Shown here piece by piece: positions 14,347 to 15,181 of a DNA stretch of 15,181 bases; the first letter of the stretch is position 1; the number at the start of each line of letters is the position of its first letter. Below the pieces are notes generated by a model. The model had not been told where the DNA came from and made no database searches. It was given only the letters and a program-made list of their open reading frames with translations. The position numbers and the translations under genes are program-made. Source of the DNA: an uncultured Verrucomicrobiota bacterium. Its GTDB lineage: Bacteria > Verrucomicrobiota > Verrucomicrobiia > Limisphaerales > UBA9464. The stretch lies in contig CAIPFS010000529.1 of NCBI GenBank assembly GCA_903864375.1, forward strand, positions 1 to 15,181. The letters are read 5' to 3'.

Positions 14347-14362
14347 GTGGGTCCTGGATGCT

Positions 14363-15181
14363 ATGATTTTCCGCTTGAAGCCGATGAATTGGGGTCTCCT
14401 GTCAACCCTTGCTGTCGCCTCCGCGACGGTCCTCGCCGAACCGATCAAGCCGTACTCGATCGTCCAGACAGCGCAGTTCATGGGAACCGGGGGGATTGAC
14501 TACGTCTTTGCCGATAGCGATGCCCGGCGATTGTATGTACCCCGGGGAAACAGTGTCCTGGTGTTCGATCTCGACACCCTCAAATCGTCTGGCGAGATCC
14601 CCAATTCAGGTGGTCGGGGAGTTGCCGTTGACCCGGAATCGCATCACGGATTCAGCAGCAGCAATCCGGTCACGATGTTCGACACCCGCACTTTGGAGGT
14701 CGTAAAGAAAATTGAGGTTCAGGGAGGACCGGACGGCATTCTCTACGAGCCATTCTCGCAGCGTGTTTTCGTGTTCAGCCACCGGCAGCCCAATGCCACG
14801 GTTCTGGATCCTCGCGATGGTTCAATCGTTGGAACCGTGGACCTCGAAGGAGCTCCCGAACAGGCCGCCAGTGACGGTCGGGGTCATCTGTATGTCGACA
14901 TTGAAGACAAGGACCAGGTGGCGGTGGTGGACGTCAAGTCCCTGAAGGTGACGGCCCGCTATGGCCTCGATGGGAAAGGGGGGACACCCGCAGGACTGGG
15001 TTTGGACGCCAGGAACGGCATCCTTTTCGTCATGTGCCGGAATCCGGCCAATTGCGTGGTTTTGAGCGCTTCCGACGGTCGAATTCTTGCGGCCCTGCCG
15101 ATTGGAAAAGGGTCGGATGGCGGCGGCTTCAATCCGGTGACAATGGAGGCGTTCAGCTCCCAGGGGGACGGGACGCTGACC
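14363..15181 (+). CDS. YVTN/YncE-type beta-propeller exported protein, N-terminal part
   Basis: At least 273 residues are visible and the frame is still open at the right edge. An N-terminal signal peptide (MIFRLKPMNWGLLSTLAVASATVLA, likely cleavage before EPIKPYS) indicates export. The rest is a series of beta-propeller blades with YVTN-like features: YVFADSDARRLYVPRGNSVLVFDLDTLKSSGEI, VTMFDTRTLEVVKKIEVQGGPDGILYEPFSQRVFVFSH, GRGHLYVDIEDKDQVAVVDVKSLKVTARY and ARNGILFVMCRNPANCVVLSASDGRILAALPIG. Each blade has a readout strand (V-x-V-x-D) and a x-L-K-V-type strand. Relatives are usually about 320-350 residues, so most of the gene is present. The ATG at 14363 or the Met 21 bases later could be the start. 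The function is unknown; related propellers bind ligands or partners in the periplasm. A perfect palindrome precedes the gene. Confidence 0.88.
   Translation, partial: MIFRLKPMNWGLLSTLAVASATVLAEPIKPYSIVQTAQFMGTGGIDYVFADSDARRLYVPRGNSVLVFDLDTLKSSGEIPNSGGRGVAVDPESHHGFSSSNPVTMFDTRTLEVVKKIEVQGGPDGILYEPFSQRVFVFSHRQPNATVLDPRDGSIVGTVDLEGAPEQAASDGRGHLYVDIEDKDQVAVVDVKSLKVTARYGLDGKGGTPAGLGLDARNGILFVMCRNPANCVVLSASDGRILAALPIGKGSDGGGFNPVTMEAFSSQGDGTLT

Larger units (their letters stand above)
14026..14362. other. 337-base intergenic stretch between small basic gene and beta-propeller gene
   Basis: I see no convincing coding region in this gap. It holds the terminator-like hairpin near its left end, a CGAAGT/ACTTCG stem (14197-14202 with 14218-14223), an isolated TTGACA (14252-14257) without a good -10 partner, TCACTG repeated at 14294 and 14307, and the 20-base palindrome near the right end. 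Open frames on both strands here lack family-like sequence. Confidence 0.6.

Noticed and set aside
1..15181. CRISPR arrays, tRNA or rRNA genes, insertion sequences, phage or defence genes
   Set aside because: I found no regularly spaced repeats, no tRNA-like cloverleaf, no transposase or integrase motifs and no terminal inverted repeats flanking any gene.

Overview
The window most likely comes from a Verrucomicrobiota chromosome (or a related Planctomycetes–Verrucomicrobia lineage). The evidence is a paired PSCyt2/LamG/PSD1 (DUF1549/DUF1553) protein and DUF1501 protein, a HAF-repeat exported protein with a PEP-CTERM-like tail, a tiny lysine-rich MGDKSPKS protein, high G+C, and start codons that almost all lack a good Shine-Dalgarno sequence. 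This assignment is inferred from gene content; there is no rRNA in the window.

Layout. Bases 1-980 hold the 3' end of an MgtA/MgtB-type magnesium P-type ATPase. It converges on a reverse-strand SRAP (YedK/HMCES-like) protein (1076-1783). Diverging from SRAP are two overlapping glycosyltransferase genes (GT2, 1938-2744; GT4-like, 2741-3958), probably acting on lipopolysaccharide or another surface glycan. They converge on a reverse-strand pair, an MFS transporter (5146-6309) followed by 3-dehydroquinate synthase aroB (3969-5075). Upstream of these, also on the reverse strand, is a gene for an unrecognised exported protein of 205 residues with an internal duplication (6420-7037).

From 7203 a forward three-gene unit with 3-base gaps encodes the PSCyt2-LamG-PSD1 protein, a Tat-type DUF1501 protein and an exonuclease III family enzyme (to 12335). 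It converges on a reverse-strand DoxX-like membrane protein (12430-12840) and a HAF-repeat exported protein (12916-13623). Beyond these lie a 41-residue Lys/Ala-rich protein (13900-14025), a 337-base non-coding stretch containing a likely terminator and a perfect 20-base palindrome, and a YVTN/YncE-type beta-propeller protein running off the right edge (14363-15181).

How the genes work together. Most are independent housekeeping or envelope genes. The clear functional units are the two glycosyltransferases (ATGA overlap) and the PSCyt2/DUF1501 pair, with exonuclease III as an unexpected passenger. I see no CRISPR array, tRNA, rRNA, insertion sequence, phage gene or recognisable defence system. 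The least explained items are the duplicated 205-residue exported protein, the 41-residue basic protein and the palindrome ahead of the beta-propeller gene.
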